Shown here one piece after another: positions 1-8,329 of a stretch of 64,000 bases of DNA (positions are counted from its first letter, which is position 1; every line of letters begins with the position of its first letter). Origin of the DNA: CAVPJW01 sp963705525 (GTDB lineage: Bacteria > Acidobacteriota > Vicinamibacteria > Vicinamibacterales > CAVPJW01); the NCBI GenBank assembly GCA_963705525.1, contig CAVPJW010000004.1, forward strand, positions 1,612,001-1,676,000, read 5' to 3'. The notes below the pieces were generated by a model. It was not told where the DNA came from, searched no databases, and was given only the letters and a program-made list of their open reading frames with translations. Position numbers and translations under genes: made by a program.

Positions 1-890
1 TGACCGTCGAGCGGACGACCGAACGAACCGCCTCGGGTGACGCGCTCGAATCGACGCACGTGACGGGAGTAGGCCTCGATGTCATGTTCCCTGTCCTCCA
101 CGGTCCGTATGGAGAAGACGGCACGGTGCAAGGCCTGCTCGAACTCGCGAACGTGCCGTACGTCGGGGCGGGAGTCCTGGCCTCGGCCGCCGGCATGGAC
201 AAGGCGGTGATGAAGATTCTCTTCGCCGCGCGGGGCCTGCCCATCGTGGACCACATGGTCCTTCTGCGCCGCGAATGGACCGCCGATCGCGACGGCCACG
301 CCGAGGCGATCGGGCGACGCCTGGGATTTCCGATGTTCGTCAAGCCGGCGAATCTCGGATCCAGCATCGGCATCTCGAAGGTCAAGGAACCGGGCGCGCT
401 CGGGCGGGCGATTGACTGGGCCGGAGAGTTCGACAGGAAGATCGTGATCGAGGCCGGAGTGCCAAACGCCCGTGAGATTGAATGCGCGGTCCTGGGGAAC
501 GACGATCCGCAAGCCTCTGTCGCGGGAGAAATCCTGCCCTCGCGCGAGTTCTACGACTACGAAGCGAAGTATATCGACGAAGGATCCAGTCTGCTGATTC
601 CGGCGCCTCTCGAGGATGCCCAGGCGGCAGACGTTCGGCGATTGGCTATCGAGGCGTTCAAGGCCATCGACGGCGCGGGTATGGCACGCGTGGATTTCCT
701 GCTCGACGGAAAGTCTGGCGCTCTGTATGTGAACGAGGTCAATACGATTCCGGGATTCACCACCATCAGCATGTACGCCAAGTTGTGGGAAGCCACGGGC
801 CTCTCCTATTCGGCGCTTCTCGATCGACTGATTGAGCTCGCGCTCGAACGCCACGCCGAAAAGCAGCTCCTCCGAACCAGCGTGACGTGA
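1..890 (+). CDS. ddl: D-alanine--D-alanine ligase, 5' end outside the window
   Basis: Joins two D-alanines with ATP to make the D-Ala-D-Ala end of the peptidoglycan stem peptide; cytoplasmic ATP-grasp enzyme. The frame is open back to the first base, so the true start lies upstream; the in-frame GTG at 60 falls inside the N-terminal domain. Visible family motifs are [12 protein letters not shown], the ATP-grasp core [19 protein letters not shown], and the C-terminal metal- and substrate-binding [11 protein letters not shown]. About 295 codons are present, so little is missing. The stop overlaps the next gene by 4 nt (GTGA). It is separated by about 50 kb from the dcw cluster at the other end of the window, where ddl often sits in other bacteria. 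Confidence 0.95.
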   Translation, partial: TVERTTERTASGDALESTHVTGVGLDVMFPVLHGPYGEDGTVQGLLELANVPYVGAGVLASAAGMDKAVMKILFAARGLPIVDHMVLLRREWTADRDGHAEAIGRRLGFPMFVKPANLGSSIGISKVKEPGALGRAIDWAGEFDRKIVIEAGVPNAREIECAVLGNDDPQASVAGEILPSREFYDYEAKYIDEGSSLLIPAPLEDAQAADVRRLAIEAFKAIDGAGMARVDFLLDGKSGALYVNEVNTIPGFTTISMYAKLWEATGLSYSALLDRLIELALERHAEKQLLRTSVT

Positions 891-2425
891 TGCCGCTCGG
901 GTCTCCCGGACACGCGGCGCGTGCGATCGCCGTTGGACTGTTCGGGATGCTCGCGCTCGCGCCCGCCACTTCTCCCCGCATCGACTGGCGCGCTCTGGGC
1001 GACGCGTACGACCAGATTCTGGATGCGCGCTTCGAGCAGAGCGAGGCGACGCTCCGGCAATCGAGTGGCGTGCCTCGAGAAGCCGCCCACGTGCTCAAAG
1101 CGGTAGCGATCTGGTGGCAGATCCAGATCGATCCAGAGAGTCGCGCGCTGGACGGCGCGTTCGAGTCCACCGTCAACGAAGCGATCCGGGCGGCCGACGC
1201 GTGGGCGGTCCGAGAACCGGAAAGTGCCGAGGCATGGTTCTTTCTCGGAGGCGCGTACGGGGCTCGCGTTCCCTGGCGAGTACAGCGCGGGCAGCGTCTT
1301 GCGGCGGCACGCGACGGCAAGCGCATCAAGGATGCGCTCGAACGCGCGATCGCCCTGGACAAGACGCTGAGTGACGCCTATTTCGGCATCGGGCTCTATC
1401 ACTACTACGCGGACGTCGCGCCGACGGTGGCCAAGATGCTTCGATGGCTGCTGCTCCTGCCTGGTGGCGATCGTCAGATGGGCCTTCGCGAGATGACCGA
1501 CGCCATGGATCGCGGACGCATCGTCCGAAACGAAGCCGAGTATCAGTTGCACCTGGTCTACCTCTGGTACGAACAGAACCCCGAGAAGGGACTCGAGCTT
1601 CTCACCGACCTCGAGCAACGCTTCCCGCACAATCCGCACTTTCTCGAGCGCATCGCAAGCGTCGAGGACGTCTATTTCCACAATGCCGCGCGCAGCCGGG
1701 AGGCCTATCAGGCTCTTCTCGATTCGGCTCGGGCCCGCTCCGTCGCCTTTCCGACCGTCGCTGCTTCGATGGCGCGACTGGGTCTTGGTGTGCAGCTTGA
1801 TGCGCTGTGTGAAACGGACCGGGCGATCGACGAGCTGAATGCGCTCATCGCCTCTCGTCCAGACGCGCCCTACGACGCCATGGCTCGCGCGCAGCTGCAG
1901 CTCGGCGTGGCATTCGACAGAATGGGCCGGCCCGAGGCGGCGCTCGACGCGTATCGCGCCAGCCTCGGTGCAGTCTCACGGGACGATCCGTTCGAGATCA
2001 AGGAGCGAGTGCGGGTTGCGCTCGGTCGTCGCCCAGATCCGAAGGCAGGAGAAGCGTTTCGGTTGTCGATCGAAGGCTGGCGACGACTCGAACGCCATGA
2101 TCTGGAGGACGCCGACCGGGCGTTCCGGCGATCGCTCCAGATCGCCCCGGACGACCCCGTCACGTTGTACCGTCAGGCGCGTCTCTTTGCCGCCCGAGGG
2201 CAGAACGATCGCGCGCGGGCCGGGTTCGAGCACGTCATCAGCAAACGCGCCGATCTGCCGTCGGCCTTTCATGCCGCGGCCTGTCTCGAACTGGCAAAGC
2301 TGAGTGAAAGCGTGGACCGTGTGCGGGCGATCGAGCTCTATCGCACCGCGAGTCGCATCAGAGGCGCCGATCGCGCGACGCGAGCAGCATCGCAAGCAGC
2401 ACTCGCCCGACTTGGTCCGCCCTAG
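887..2425 (+). CDS. Secreted or membrane-anchored TPR-repeat protein of unknown function
   Basis: Protein of 512 residues. The N-terminus has a short basic stretch and a hydrophobic segment ([13 protein letters not shown]) that looks like a signal peptide or anchor. The rest is helical with TPR-like units, clearest near the C-terminus (around [17 protein letters not shown] and [18 protein letters not shown]). No catalytic motif is visible. The GTG start overlaps the ddl stop by 4 nt; an ATG follows directly at 890, so either may be used. The overlap implies translational coupling with ddl and perhaps a periplasmic scaffolding role linked to wall synthesis, but that is inference from context only. 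Confidence 0.75.
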   Translation: MMPLGSPGHAARAIAVGLFGMLALAPATSPRIDWRALGDAYDQILDARFEQSEATLRQSSGVPREAAHVLKAVAIWWQIQIDPESRALDGAFESTVNEAIRAADAWAVREPESAEAWFFLGGAYGARVPWRVQRGQRLAAARDGKRIKDALERAIALDKTLSDAYFGIGLYHYYADVAPTVAKMLRWLLLLPGGDRQMGLREMTDAMDRGRIVRNEAEYQLHLVYLWYEQNPEKGLELLTDLEQRFPHNPHFLERIASVEDVYFHNAARSREAYQALLDSARARSVAFPTVAASMARLGLGVQLDALCETDRAIDELNALIASRPDAPYDAMARAQLQLGVAFDRMGRPEAALDAYRASLGAVSRDDPFEIKERVRVALGRRPDPKAGEAFRLSIEGWRRLERHDLEDADRAFRRSLQIAPDDPVTLYRQARLFAARGQNDRARAGFEHVISKRADLPSAFHAAACLELAKLSESVDRVRAIELYRTASRIRGADRATRAASQAALARLGPP

Positions 2426-2500
2426 CATCGACTTCCTTGAACGCCGATGGGCGTGATCGACGCCTTTCGCGAGCTCCAGACGACTGTCGATCCGCCGATG

Positions 2501-2522
2501 GATCGCATCCCGCGATGCGATC
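2501..2522. other. Perfect 9-bp inverted repeat, 4-nt loop
   Basis: GATCGCATC and GATGCGATC are separated by four bases, 76 nt after the TPR-protein stop. There is no T-run on either side, so it is not a classical terminator. It could be a transcript-end hairpin or a binding site. A 10-bp palindrome TGCACGTGCA follows at 2527-2536. The rest of 2426-2631 shows no coding potential that I can support. Confidence 0.4.
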
Positions 2523-2631
2523 AGCATGCACGTGCACGATCGTCGCTACAGTTTCACGACAACACAGCCGACAACTTTGTGTGAACGCATGTTCGCGCTG
2601 CGATCTTTTTGACTTTTTGACTACTTTGTGC

Positions 2632-2659
2632 TTGACATCAGAAATTTCTCAACCATAAT
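2632..2659 (+). promoter_or_regulatory. Strong sigma-70 type promoter for the micro-peptide locus
   Basis: TTGACA at 2632-2637 is a perfect -35 box; CATAAT at 2654-2659 matches the -10 consensus at five of six bases, with a 16-nt spacer. The 25 bases upstream are AT-rich with two TTTTTGAC copies, unlike the GC-rich surroundings, and could act as an UP element. A perfect 10-bp palindrome, AGAAATTTCT (2640-2649), lies inside the spacer where a repressor would block polymerase. The predicted start near 2666 gives a leader of about 87 nt before the first micro-peptide gene. Confidence 0.75.
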
Positions 2660-2752
2660 CTACATCTGGTATGAGGGTGGACGGCTCAGGCCATCCGTTG
2701 CGACACCTCGGTTCCGGTATCTACTGAGCAGCCACATCCCACAGGAGGAAGA

Positions 2753-2800
2753 ATGGCGAAGAAGTCAGGCGGAAAGAAAAAGGCCGGCAAGAAGCGCTAA
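2753..2800 (+). CDS. Lys/Gly-rich micro-peptide 1 (15 aa)
   Basis: Encodes MAKKSGGKKKAGKKR. The sequence AGGAGGA at 2743-2749 is a near-perfect Shine-Dalgarno at ideal spacing. The gene lies between a strong promoter and a rho-independent terminator that starts 21 nt after the stop. A paralogue lies 197 nt downstream; in the 14 shared codons the two differ at five positions, all synonymous, which argues that the peptide itself is under selection. Net charge is about +9 with no hydrophobic residues, resembling histone-tail or ribosomal-protein extensions, so binding to DNA, RNA or the ribosome is the natural guess. I do not recognise a named family. It is too short for ordinary gene callers. 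Confidence 0.75.
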   Translation: MAKKSGGKKKAGKKR

Positions 2801-2820
2801 GGTCGCCGCCGACCGGTTCC

Positions 2821-2854
2821 GGGGGTGTTGAGGGTTGACACCCCCTATTTTTTT
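2821..2854 (+). terminator. Rho-independent terminator after micro-peptide 1
   Basis: GGGGGTGT (2821-2828) pairs with ACACCCCC (2838-2845) in a perfect 8-bp stem with a 9-nt loop, followed by TATTTTTTT. With the promoter at 2632 this defines a transcript of about 190 nt carrying only the 15-codon gene. Confidence 0.85.
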
Positions 2855-2862
2855 GACTTCGC

Positions 2863-2883
2863 TCTCCCGCATGTCGCGGGAGA
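2863..2883. other. Perfect 8-bp inverted repeat between the two micro-peptide genes
   Basis: TCTCCCGC (2863-2870) and GCGGGAGA (2876-2883) flank a 5-nt loop. There is no following T-run. It lies just after terminator 1 and before micro-peptide 2, so it could be a 5' structure of a second transcript, an RNA-stability hairpin on read-through RNA, or an operator. Confidence 0.45.
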
Positions 2884-2996
2884 TGCACCAAAGCGAAGGT
2901 CGCCAATTCCAGCATCGCGTGCCAGGCGGCAGCGAGTGACTGAGGATGGCGAGACCTAGCGCACACGCCAACTGACGAAGGGGGGGATACCTCGAC

Positions 2997-3047
2997 ATGG
3001 CGAAGAAAGCCAAGGGCGGGAAGAAGAAGGCAGGCAAGAAGCGGTAG
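2997..3047 (+). CDS. Lys/Gly-rich micro-peptide 2 (16 aa)
   Basis: Encodes MAKKAKGGKKKAGKKR, paralogous to the peptide at 2753: the MAKK start and GGKKKAGKKR end are identical, and the middle is AK instead of S. Five of the 14 shared codons differ, all silently. A purine-rich AAGGGGGGG lies about 10 nt upstream as a ribosome site. A strong terminator follows 22 nt after the stop. I see no clear promoter of its own between 2855 and 2990, so it may be made by read-through of terminator 1 or from a promoter of another type. Function unknown; a role in nucleic-acid or ribosome binding is inferred from charge. Confidence 0.75.
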   Translation: MAKKAKGGKKKAGKKR

Positions 3048-3065
3048 CTTGCCTCCCCGCTAACG

Positions 3066-3095
3066 AAAAGGGGGCGAACGGCGCCCCCTTTTTCT
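3066..3095 (+). terminator. Rho-independent terminator after micro-peptide 2
   Basis: GGGGGCG (3070-3076) pairs with CGCCCCC (3082-3088) around a 5-nt loop. Flanking AAAA and TTTTT extend the stem and supply the T-tract. It ends 20 nt before the stop of the opposite-strand HEAT/cyclophilin gene and could act from both sides. Confidence 0.85.
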
Positions 3096-3114
3096 TGTAC
3101 GAACGCCGACGCGC

Positions 3115-5283
3115 TCACCTGACTGACGCTCGGGCCGCTTTGTCCGGACCTGACGTCATCTGCTGACCATCCCAGACTCGCACTCGACGAACGACATCGC
3201 CCGGCTCCAGGCGATCGACGACCTCCATCCCGCTCACCACGTTGCCAAAGACGGTATAGCGCGCGTCAAGGTGCGGCTGCGGCGAGTGGGTGATGAAAAA
3301 CTGACTGCCACCCGTATCACGCCAGTCGAGCGCCATTCCCAGAGTGCCGCGCAGATAGGGTCTCTCGTTGAGCTCGTCACGAATCGTGTAGCCCGGCCCT
3401 CCCTCGCCGTCGCCGCGTGGATCGCCGTCCTGCACGACGAAGTTTGGCACCACGCGGTGTATCGCCAGACCTGTAAAGAATCCGCGCCGCGCCAGCGTGA
3501 TGAAGTTTTGTGCAGTGAGCGGCGCATCGAGGACGGCGAGCTCCAGCTGGATGGTTCCTTTGTCGGTGTCGATGTAGACGTGGGGCGAGACCGTCGGATT
3601 GACCAGATCGGGCTGGGAGTACCGGTCGGCACTGGCGGGCGCGGGCCGGGCCGATGACACATCGGCATTCGGGTCGAATCGTCTCAAGAGCTCGGCGGCG
3701 CGCACCCGCACCGCCCAGTCCTTGTCCGTCAGCGCCGCCCTCAGCGCATCGGTCGCTTTCGGAGCGCCGTACTCGGCCAGCGCCGCGAGCGCCGCGGCCC
3801 GAGCCAGATAGGTGTTGTCCCGATCGGCGAACCGGATGGCAGCGAGCAACGCCGCCACGCCGCTCTCCGGTTTGATCTTCCCCAACTCGGTCGCCGCGGC
3901 CATCCGCACGACCACGTCGTCACTCTGCAGATGCGCGAGAAGGATGCGCTCGAGATCCGGCGCCTGCACCTTGGAAAGCGATGCGAGAACTGTCGGGACG
4001 ACGCGCTGGTCCGGATCGTCGAGCATGGCCATCAGTCGAGGCGTCGCAATCTCGCGGTCGAAGCCGCCCAGCACCGACGCCAGCGCCGCCCGAACCGTCC
4101 AGATCTTGTCCGGATCGAGCGTCGAGAGGACCGTCACGAAACTATCGCGGTCAACAAGGGCGAGCGCCTTGGCGGCAGCGGCTCGCACGACGGGTGATTC
4201 GTCGGAAAGCAAATCCAGAACGAGCGGCGTGACGGAGCCATATCCGAGCTGACCCAGCGCGGTGACGGCTTCCGCTCGAACGAGCACGCCCGACTCGTGC
4301 GTCGTCGCCAGGCGAGCGAGCGTCGGCACCGCCTCAGGGCTTCCAAGATGGCCGAGCGCGCGAATCGCCTCGACAGCGAGCGCGGGGCTCGACCGCGCCT
4401 GCCCGGCGTACTGGAGGAGGGTTGCCGAGGCTTGAGTGCCCTTGAGCGCGCCCACTCCCTTGATGGCGAACGAGCGCGTGTAGTGGCCTTCGGTATCGAG
4501 CAGCGCAACGAGAGCCGGGAGCGCCTTCGGATCCTCGATCCGCTGGAGCGCATAGGCGACGGGCCACCAGCGCGTAATCGGCTGGCCGCGCTCGTTGAGG
4601 ACGGCAGACTGAAGCGCGTCGTAGTTCTTCAACCGTGCCAGCGCATAGACGCCGAGGCGAAATGCTTCAACCGGCGGATCCAGAGGAGAGCGATCCTCGT
4701 CAGGAGACAAATCCTTGAGGTTGGCCTCAGGCGCGGCGCGCCTGACCATCTGCGCCACAAGCGTTGCGCTTTCCTGATCGTTCAGAAGGCCAAGCGCTTC
4801 GGCGGCCCTTCCCTGCACGAGCCGTGAGGCGTCGTTGAGGGCGGTGCGGAGCGGCTCAACGGCCGCTCGATCGCCGATCAGGCCCAGCGCAAATGCGGCC
4901 ATCTGTTTGACTTCCGGGTCGGCCTCCGTGGCCAGGATCTGAGCGAGCGGAGCAATCCCCTCGCTCAAACCCACTCGGCCGACGGCGAGCGCGGCACGTC
5001 GGCGGACGCGCGCCTCCGTATCGCTGAGCAGGCTGATCAGATCTGGCGGAGGCGGGGGCGGCGGCGGCAGGTTCGATCGCTTCCCTGTGACGGGCGGCGG
5101 AACTGGCGGAGCGGCAGGATCCTGCAGCACGCGCTGGTCCTCCAAGCGCAGGATCGACGACATCTTCGACTCGAACGTCACCATCGGAGGCGCGACGGGC
5201 GGCGCCGTGGCACATCTCGATCCGAGCAGGGCGAGGACTGCGGCGCCCGCGATCCGAAGGGTGGACACTCTTCGGGTCATCAT
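3115..5283 (-). CDS. HEAT-repeat protein with C-terminal cyclophilin (peptidyl-prolyl isomerase) domain
   Basis: Protein of 722 residues with three parts. A signal-peptide-like N-terminus ends at a Cys (LLGSRC); this is a poor lipobox because of Arg at -1, so lipidation is only possible. After a Pro-rich linker come many HEAT/PBS-type helical repeats (about residues 90-540). The last 165 residues are a cyclophilin domain with the active-site stretch IHRVVPNFVVQDGDPRG and the core GGSQFFIT. The predicted enzyme isomerises prolyl bonds, probably in the periplasm, with the HEAT solenoid selecting clients. I chose the ATG at 5283, which overlaps the upstream menC-like stop in ATGATGA; an open frame continues upstream to 5631 but lies inside menC. 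Fusion of a HEAT array to a cyclophilin is uncommon. Confidence 0.85.
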   Translation of the reverse strand: MMTRRVSTLRIAGAAVLALLGSRCATAPPVAPPMVTFESKMSSILRLEDQRVLQDPAAPPVPPPVTGKRSNLPPPPPPPPDLISLLSDTEARVRRRAALAVGRVGLSEGIAPLAQILATEADPEVKQMAAFALGLIGDRAAVEPLRTALNDASRLVQGRAAEALGLLNDQESATLVAQMVRRAAPEANLKDLSPDEDRSPLDPPVEAFRLGVYALARLKNYDALQSAVLNERGQPITRWWPVAYALQRIEDPKALPALVALLDTEGHYTRSFAIKGVGALKGTQASATLLQYAGQARSSPALAVEAIRALGHLGSPEAVPTLARLATTHESGVLVRAEAVTALGQLGYGSVTPLVLDLLSDESPVVRAAAAKALALVDRDSFVTVLSTLDPDKIWTVRAALASVLGGFDREIATPRLMAMLDDPDQRVVPTVLASLSKVQAPDLERILLAHLQSDDVVVRMAAATELGKIKPESGVAALLAAIRFADRDNTYLARAAALAALAEYGAPKATDALRAALTDKDWAVRVRAAELLRRFDPNADVSSARPAPASADRYSQPDLVNPTVSPHVYIDTDKGTIQLELAVLDAPLTAQNFITLARRGFFTGLAIHRVVPNFVVQDGDPRGDGEGGPGYTIRDELNERPYLRGTLGMALDWRDTGGSQFFITHSPQPHLDARYTVFGNVVSGMEVVDRLEPGDVVRRVRVWDGQQMTSGPDKAARASVR

Positions 5284-6395
5284 CGGACGGCGTCGAGGAT
5301 CTCCTTGCGCAGGGTGGCCCGGTCGAGGCGCTCCATGACGGGCGTCACGCCGATCCCTGGACCGGTCGGCACCGGAATCGTTCCGCGCGAAGTCACCTCG
5401 ATGGGCGGTTCGATCAGATCGGGCGCGTAGTATCGCCGCGACGCGGCGACGTCGCCCGGAAGGGAGAAGTTCGGCAACGTGCTCAGGTGGATATTGTGAG
5501 CCCGCCCGATGCCGCTCTCCAGCATCCCGCCGTGCCAGACAGGAATCGAGCGGCTCTGACACAGATCGTGCAGCCGGATGGACTCGGCGTGCCCGCCGAC
5601 CCGGCCGGGCTTGATGTTGATAATCCGGCACGCGCCCATTTCGATCGCGTCGCGGGCGGCGCGGACGCTCTTGATGGACTCGTCGAGACAGATTGGCGTC
5701 TTCAGCTGCTGCTGGAGGCGCCGATGGTCGCTCAAGTCGTCATAGTCGAGGGGCTGCTCGATCATCATCAGGTCGAACTCATCCAGCCGGGCCAGGTGCG
5801 CCGCATCGGCAATCGTATAAGCGGCATTGGCATCGACCATCAGCGGAATCGAGCCGAACCGCGCGCGGAGCGTGCGAACGGCGTCGATGTCCCAGCCGGG
5901 TTTGATCTTGATCTTGATCCGGCGGTACCCGGCAGCCAGCTCTCCCTCAACCTTGGCCGCCAGCTGCTCGAGCGAGTCCTGGATCCCCACCGACACGCCT
6001 GACACAATTTCGCTCTTGTGCCCGCCCAGCGCCGTCGCAAGCGGAACGTTCGACTGCTTCGCGAAAAGATCCCAGGCAGCCATCTCGAGGCCCGCTTTGG
6101 CCATGTTGTGGCCGCGGATGGCCTTCCATGCCGCGAACAGATCGCGCGGGTGATCGAATTCCACGTTGAGCGTCAGCGGCGCGAGGAATTCCTTGGTGAT
6201 GTGCCAGGCCGTCTCGGTGGTTTCGTACGTGTAGTACGGATTGTCTTCGACCACGGCCTCGCCGTATCCGCGCATGCCATCACCGGTCACGATCACGACG
6301 ATGAACTGGCGATGATAGGCGCGTCCGAAGCTCGTTTCGAAAAAGTGCACCAGCGGCAGCCGAACCAGACGTAACTCGATGCGCTCGATTAGCAT
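5280..6395 (-). CDS. menC: Enolase-superfamily enzyme, MenC-like (o-succinylbenzoate synthase or N-acylamino-acid racemase)
   Basis: Protein of 371 residues, full length for the family. It has the catalytic Lys pair of the muconate-lactonising subgroup (KIKIKPGWD), metal ligands in LMVDANAAY, IEQPL and LDESI, the second-half Lys in NIKPGRVGG, and the specificity loop WHGGMLESGIGR. These features match the o-succinylbenzoate synthase/N-succinylamino-acid racemase branch. OSBS would make o-succinylbenzoate for menaquinone; the racemase would act on N-acyl amino acids. No other men gene is in the window, so the activity is undecided and the symbol is tentative. A TATCAT box lies 9 nt before the ATG with no Shine-Dalgarno. 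The downstream HEAT/cyclophilin gene overlaps by 4 nt. Confidence 0.85.
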   Translation of the reverse strand: MLIERIELRLVRLPLVHFFETSFGRAYHRQFIVVIVTGDGMRGYGEAVVEDNPYYTYETTETAWHITKEFLAPLTLNVEFDHPRDLFAAWKAIRGHNMAKAGLEMAAWDLFAKQSNVPLATALGGHKSEIVSGVSVGIQDSLEQLAAKVEGELAAGYRRIKIKIKPGWDIDAVRTLRARFGSIPLMVDANAAYTIADAAHLARLDEFDLMMIEQPLDYDDLSDHRRLQQQLKTPICLDESIKSVRAARDAIEMGACRIINIKPGRVGGHAESIRLHDLCQSRSIPVWHGGMLESGIGRAHNIHLSTLPNFSLPGDVAASRRYYAPDLIEPPIEVTSRGTIPVPTGPGIGVTPVMERLDRATLRKEILDAVR

Positions 6396-6404
6396 GAGTC
6401 GTCG

Positions 6405-6410
6405 ATGATA
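6405..6410 (-). promoter_or_regulatory. -10 box (TATCAT) 9 nt before menC; possible leaderless start
   Basis: TATCAT on the minus strand ends 9 nt before the menC ATG, which would put the transcript start within about 3 nt of the start codon. No clear -35 or ribosome site is visible. Confidence 0.4.
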
Positions 6411-6637
6411 CCACGCGCTTTGCGTGATCTCCGCGAGTGGCGCAGTCGGTCTGTGCGGAAGCGTCGCCGGGGTGAGGCCTCGTGATGTTCTTCAGCGGAA
6501 AGACGTCGCCGCAGGCGTGATGGCCGCGCAACGCACGAAGTTGCGCGGGCCGCAGGACGCAGGGCCGGAGGCGATCTTGTTTTGCGCGGCCGATCCGCAG
6601 GCACGCAGCCACCCGGACCGTCTGCCGCGCGCCGAGC

Positions 6638-6666
6638 TTGCCTCACCGCGGAGGCGTCGCTATACT
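6638..6666 (+). promoter_or_regulatory. Putative promoter of the deoxynucleoside kinase
   Basis: TTGCCT at 6638-6643 and TATACT at 6661-6666 with a 17-nt spacer. The predicted start near 6673 is only about 4 nt before the likely TTG start codon at 6677, so the mRNA may be leaderless or nearly so. The rest of the 6396-6637 divergent gap shows no gene. Confidence 0.45.
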
Positions 6667-6676
6667 GCGCCGCAGG

Positions 6677-7330
6677 TTGGAGTTCCGTCACATCGCGATC
6701 GAGGGACCGATCGGCGCCGGCAAGACGGTGCTCGCCGAACGCCTCGCCTCTCGACTCGACGGGACGACGGTTCTCGAAGAGGTCGACAATCCGTTTCTCG
6801 CGGATTTCTATGCCGACCGTCCCGGCGCCGCGCTCCAAACGCAGCTCTTCTATCTTCTCGCGCGCCATCGACAGCAGACTGCGCTTCGCCAGACGGATCT
6901 CTTCGCGCAGCTGACGATCTGTGACTACCTGTTCGAGAAGGACAAGATCTACGCGTTCATGAATCTCGACGACAACGAGCTGTTCATTTATCAACGGCTC
7001 TACGATCTGCTCGCTCGGGACGTCGTGACGCCGGATCTGGTCATCTGCCTGCAGGCTCCGCCGGACATCCTGCTGCGCCGCATTCGATCGCGCAGCAGGG
7101 ACCCCGACCTCGCCGCGTTTCTCCCCGACGATGACTACGTGCGCGAGCTGACCGAGGCGTACCACCATTTCTTCTTCCACTACACGGCCAGTCCCCTCCT
7201 CGTGATCGAAACGTCTCAGTTCGATCTCGAGGGCGACGACGAGGCGCTCGATGATCTCGTCCGCCAGATACACGACTTGAAGCACGGCACGCGTTATTAC
7301 GTGCCGCGCGCAACCCGATCGAAGGATTGA
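6677..7330 (+). CDS. Deoxynucleoside kinase family protein (dAdo/dGuo/dCyd type)
   Basis: Phosphorylates deoxynucleosides from salvage using ATP; cytoplasmic. The N-terminus [13 protein letters not shown] (Walker A about residues 10-17) is diagnostic. Further family features are a [14 protein letters not shown] segment, [22 protein letters not shown] with the DxV-type strand, and the Arg-rich lid RRIRSRSRD. With a TTG start at 6677 the protein has 217 residues, normal for the family. A longer frame begins at 6638 with a TTG, but that TTG lies in the probable -35 box and the extra residues precede the usual N-terminus. The stop overlaps the first possible accD ATG by 4 nt. The exact substrate cannot be told. 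Confidence 0.85.
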   Translation: MEFRHIAIEGPIGAGKTVLAERLASRLDGTTVLEEVDNPFLADFYADRPGAALQTQLFYLLARHRQQTALRQTDLFAQLTICDYLFEKDKIYAFMNLDDNELFIYQRLYDLLARDVVTPDLVICLQAPPDILLRRIRSRSRDPDLAAFLPDDDYVRELTEAYHHFFFHYTASPLLVIETSQFDLEGDDEALDDLVRQIHDLKHGTRYYVPRATRSKD

Positions 7331-7366
7331 TGGCGCGCGCGAAGAAGCCTCCCGGCGGCAATCCTG

Positions 7367-7375
7367 TGCTAAGCT
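7367..7375 (+). promoter_or_regulatory. Extended -10 (TGcTAAGCT) 5 nt before accD
   Basis: The TG plus TAAGCT ends 5 nt before ATGATG at 7381. Together with the lack of a ribosome site it supports start 7381 and possible leaderless transcription. Confidence 0.3.
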
Positions 7376-7380
7376 CGCCG

Positions 7381-8292
7381 ATGATGGCGTGGTTCAAGAA
7401 GGCTCGGAAGCCGATCACCGCCGCCAAGGAAAAGAGCAAGATACCGGAGGGCCTCTGGATCAAGTGTCCTGATTGCGCGCAGATCATCTACAACAAGGAC
7501 CTCGCCGCCAATCTCAGCGTCTGCACCAAGTGCGGCCACCACTTCCGCATCGGCGCCGCCGATCGCCTGAAATCCCTCTTCGACGACGACTGGACCGAGT
7601 ACGACGCGGGTCTTGTCTCCACCGATCCGCTCGCGTTCACCGATACCAAGCCGTATCGTGATCGTCTGAATTCGAGCGCCGCGGCGACGCATCTGCGCGA
7701 CGCGATCATCGTCGGATCCGGCCGTCTGGACGGCGTCACCATGATCGTCGCCGCCATGGAATATGGGTTCATCGGCGGAAGCATGGGGGTGGTCGTCGGC
7801 GAGAAGATCACCCGCGCCATCGAGCGCGCCATCGAGCACGACTGGCCCGTCGTGATCGTCTCGTGTTCGGGCGGCGCGCGCATGATGGAAGGCGCGTTGT
7901 CGCTGATGCAGATGGCCAAGATTTGCGCCGCCCTCGCCCGGCTCGATCAGGCGCGTCTCCCGTACATCTCGATCCTGACCGATCCCACGACCGGCGGCGT
8001 GACGGCCAGCTTCGCGATGCTGGGAGATTTGAACATCGGCGAGCCGCGCGCGCTGATCGGCTTCGCCGGACCGCGCGTCATCGAACAGACGATTCGCCAG
8101 AAGCTTCCGGAAGGATTCCAGCGAAGCGAATTCCTCCTCGAGCACGGCATGCTCGACATGGTGGTCGATCGCCGCGAGCTGAAGGCCATCATCGCGCGCG
8201 CGGTGCGCTTCATGAGGCCGGACCTCTGCCGGCCGGCCGTGGACGCGACTGTGGCGGCGCAGCCCGACGCCTCCGGCGCAACTGCTTCCTGA
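7381..8292 (+). CDS. accD: Acetyl-CoA carboxylase carboxyltransferase subunit beta
   Basis: Zinc-binding subunit of the carboxyltransferase that moves CO2 from biotin-carrier protein to acetyl-CoA, the first step of fatty acid synthesis. The N-terminal C4 zinc ribbon is CPDC...CTKC, followed by the crotonase-type core with [14 protein letters not shown] and the oxyanion-hole stretch [12 protein letters not shown] chose ATG 7381 ([11 protein letters not shown]), which gives the usual N-terminus of about 20 residues before the zinc ribbon and 303 residues in total. A frame open from 7327 adds 18 residues of atypical sequence. accA is not in the window. The order accD then folC is a common bacterial neighbourhood. 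Confidence 0.95.
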   Translation: MMAWFKKARKPITAAKEKSKIPEGLWIKCPDCAQIIYNKDLAANLSVCTKCGHHFRIGAADRLKSLFDDDWTEYDAGLVSTDPLAFTDTKPYRDRLNSSAAATHLRDAIIVGSGRLDGVTMIVAAMEYGFIGGSMGVVVGEKITRAIERAIEHDWPVVIVSCSGGARMMEGALSLMQMAKICAALARLDQARLPYISILTDPTTGGVTASFAMLGDLNIGEPRALIGFAGPRVIEQTIRQKLPEGFQRSEFLLEHGMLDMVVDRRELKAIIARAVRFMRPDLCRPAVDATVAAQPDASGATAS

Positions 8293-8329
8293 ACGCGCCG
8301 CCGGATCCGCATCGATCCGCCCCCAGGTC

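Noticed and set aside
2437..2658. 73-codon frame after the TPR gene
   Set aside because: No ribosome site, runs into the promoter at 2632, and residue composition is not protein-like.
3115..5631. Longer version of the HEAT/cyclophilin protein starting at 5631
   Set aside because: The extra 116 residues lie within the menC-like gene and are Arg-rich without a signal peptide; ATG 5283 gives a proper export signal.
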